DNA from: Rubrobacter sp.
Lineage (GTDB): Bacteria > Actinomycetota > Rubrobacteria > Rubrobacterales > Rubrobacteraceae
Direction of reading: 5' to 3'
Assembly (NCBI GenBank): GCA_016781885.1
Contig: JADDPM010000131.1
Coordinates: 1 to 5,743, forward strand
DNA length: 5,743 bases
The notes beneath the pieces are model-generated. The model worked only from the letters and a program-made list of their open reading frames with translations. It was not told where the DNA came from and did no database searches. The translations under genes and the position numbers were made by a program. Shown here piece by piece: positions 5,495-5,743 of the stretch. Each line of letters starts with the position of its first letter. The first letter of the stretch is position 1.

Positions 5495-5743
5495 ATGATG
5501 TCCCCACATCAAATTCAAGAGATACTCGATTCCTCTGCACTGTCCGAAAACGACATAAGCAAACAGGTGATCGTTCCCTCCCTGCAAAAGATCAGTATGA
5601 TGAACTCGTACAGTTTGCGAAATGTCCGGTTTACGGGGGGGGAGTTATGAGAAGGGGACGGACATCGAATACTACGAAATTATGGGACCAGACAAATTGC
5701 GGTTCTATACCGGTATACAAGCTAAAAAGGGGAATCTGAGCCA
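5495..5743 (+). pseudogene. Restriction-endonuclease-like protein (Mrr-type PD-(D/E)xK candidate), frameshifted and cut by the window edge
   Basis: From ATG 5495 the frame reads MMSPHQIQEILDSSAL and continues to NVRFTGG, then hits a stop at 5648-5650 after 51 residues. Removing one G from the G8 run at 5635-5642 joins it to SYEKGTDIEYYEIMGPDKLR, FYTGIQAKKGNLS, open to the right edge. The restored protein has D in GTDIEYYE followed about 20 residues later by QAK, the spacing and D...QxK signature of Mrr-like PD-(D/E)xK nucleases. The hydrophilic N-terminal segment (VIVPSLQKI) would precede that core. GC is about 46% against about 65% in a serS sample, suggesting horizontal acquisition. The break may be a sequencing error, a phase-variable switch or real decay. 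Nuclease identity is inferred from a short motif; the rest of the gene is outside the window. Confidence 0.6.
5635..5642 (+). repeat. G8 homopolymer at the frameshift point
   Basis: Eight consecutive G bases form the longest single-base run seen in the window and lie exactly where the nuclease-like reading frame breaks. Seven G would restore one open frame through to the window edge. Such runs are prone both to replication slippage and to base-count errors in sequencing. Confidence 0.9.

Noticed and set aside
5437..5739. Open frame crossing the serS stop and the whole right end
   Set aside because: It starts inside serS in another frame, and its product shows no family features. The alternative split frame gives a coherent nuclease-like protein instead.
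1..5743. CRISPR array, tRNA/rRNA genes, insertion sequence ends
   Set aside because: I saw no regularly spaced repeats, no tRNA-like cloverleaf sequence, no transposase-like protein and no flanking inverted repeats with target duplication.

Overview
The window is high-GC bacterial DNA: a 60-base hand sample inside serS is about 65% GC. GTG/TTG/CTG-type starts are candidates at several genes, and Arg AGG and Ile ATA codons are common. Together with the protein families, this suggests a deep-branching actinobacterium such as Rubrobacter. That assignment is inference from gene content and codon style, not a database result. All genes are on the + strand, and no gene-free stretch exceeds 300 bases.

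Layout: (1) 63-1316, a class A FAD-dependent monooxygenase; its real start lies upstream of the first conventional start codon, because the Rossmann beta strand is encoded there. (2) 1441-2253, a nitroreductase-family FMN oxidoreductase. (3) 2399-3469, a type III polyketide synthase with an intact Cys-His-Asn triad. (4) 3552-4106, a membrane methyltransferase of the isoprenylcysteine carboxyl methyltransferase (ICMT) type. (5) 4200-5471, serS, a complete seryl-tRNA synthetase. (6) 5495 to the right edge, the start of a lower-GC gene (about 46%) for a restriction-endonuclease-like protein, broken by one extra base in a run of eight G.

Genes 1, 3 and 4 have the same make-up as the Streptomyces griseus srs locus for phenolic lipids: type III PKS SrsA, methyltransferase SrsB and flavoprotein hydroxylase SrsC. 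The likely job is to make a long-chain alkylresorcinol, alkylpyrone or similar polyketide, hydroxylate the ring and O-methylate it, giving a methoxylated phenolic or quinone lipid for the membrane. The nitroreductase between the hydroxylase and the synthase is an addition to that three-gene set and may act on a quinone or flavin. The actual product cannot be read from sequence.

Regulatory structure lies between the genes: an extended -10 element abutting a perfect 9-bp inverted repeat before the PKS, a 13-bp palindrome inside a direct repeat before the methyltransferase, and two competing helices in the serS leader. Downstream of serS the base composition and gene type change, suggesting the edge of an accessory or defence segment.
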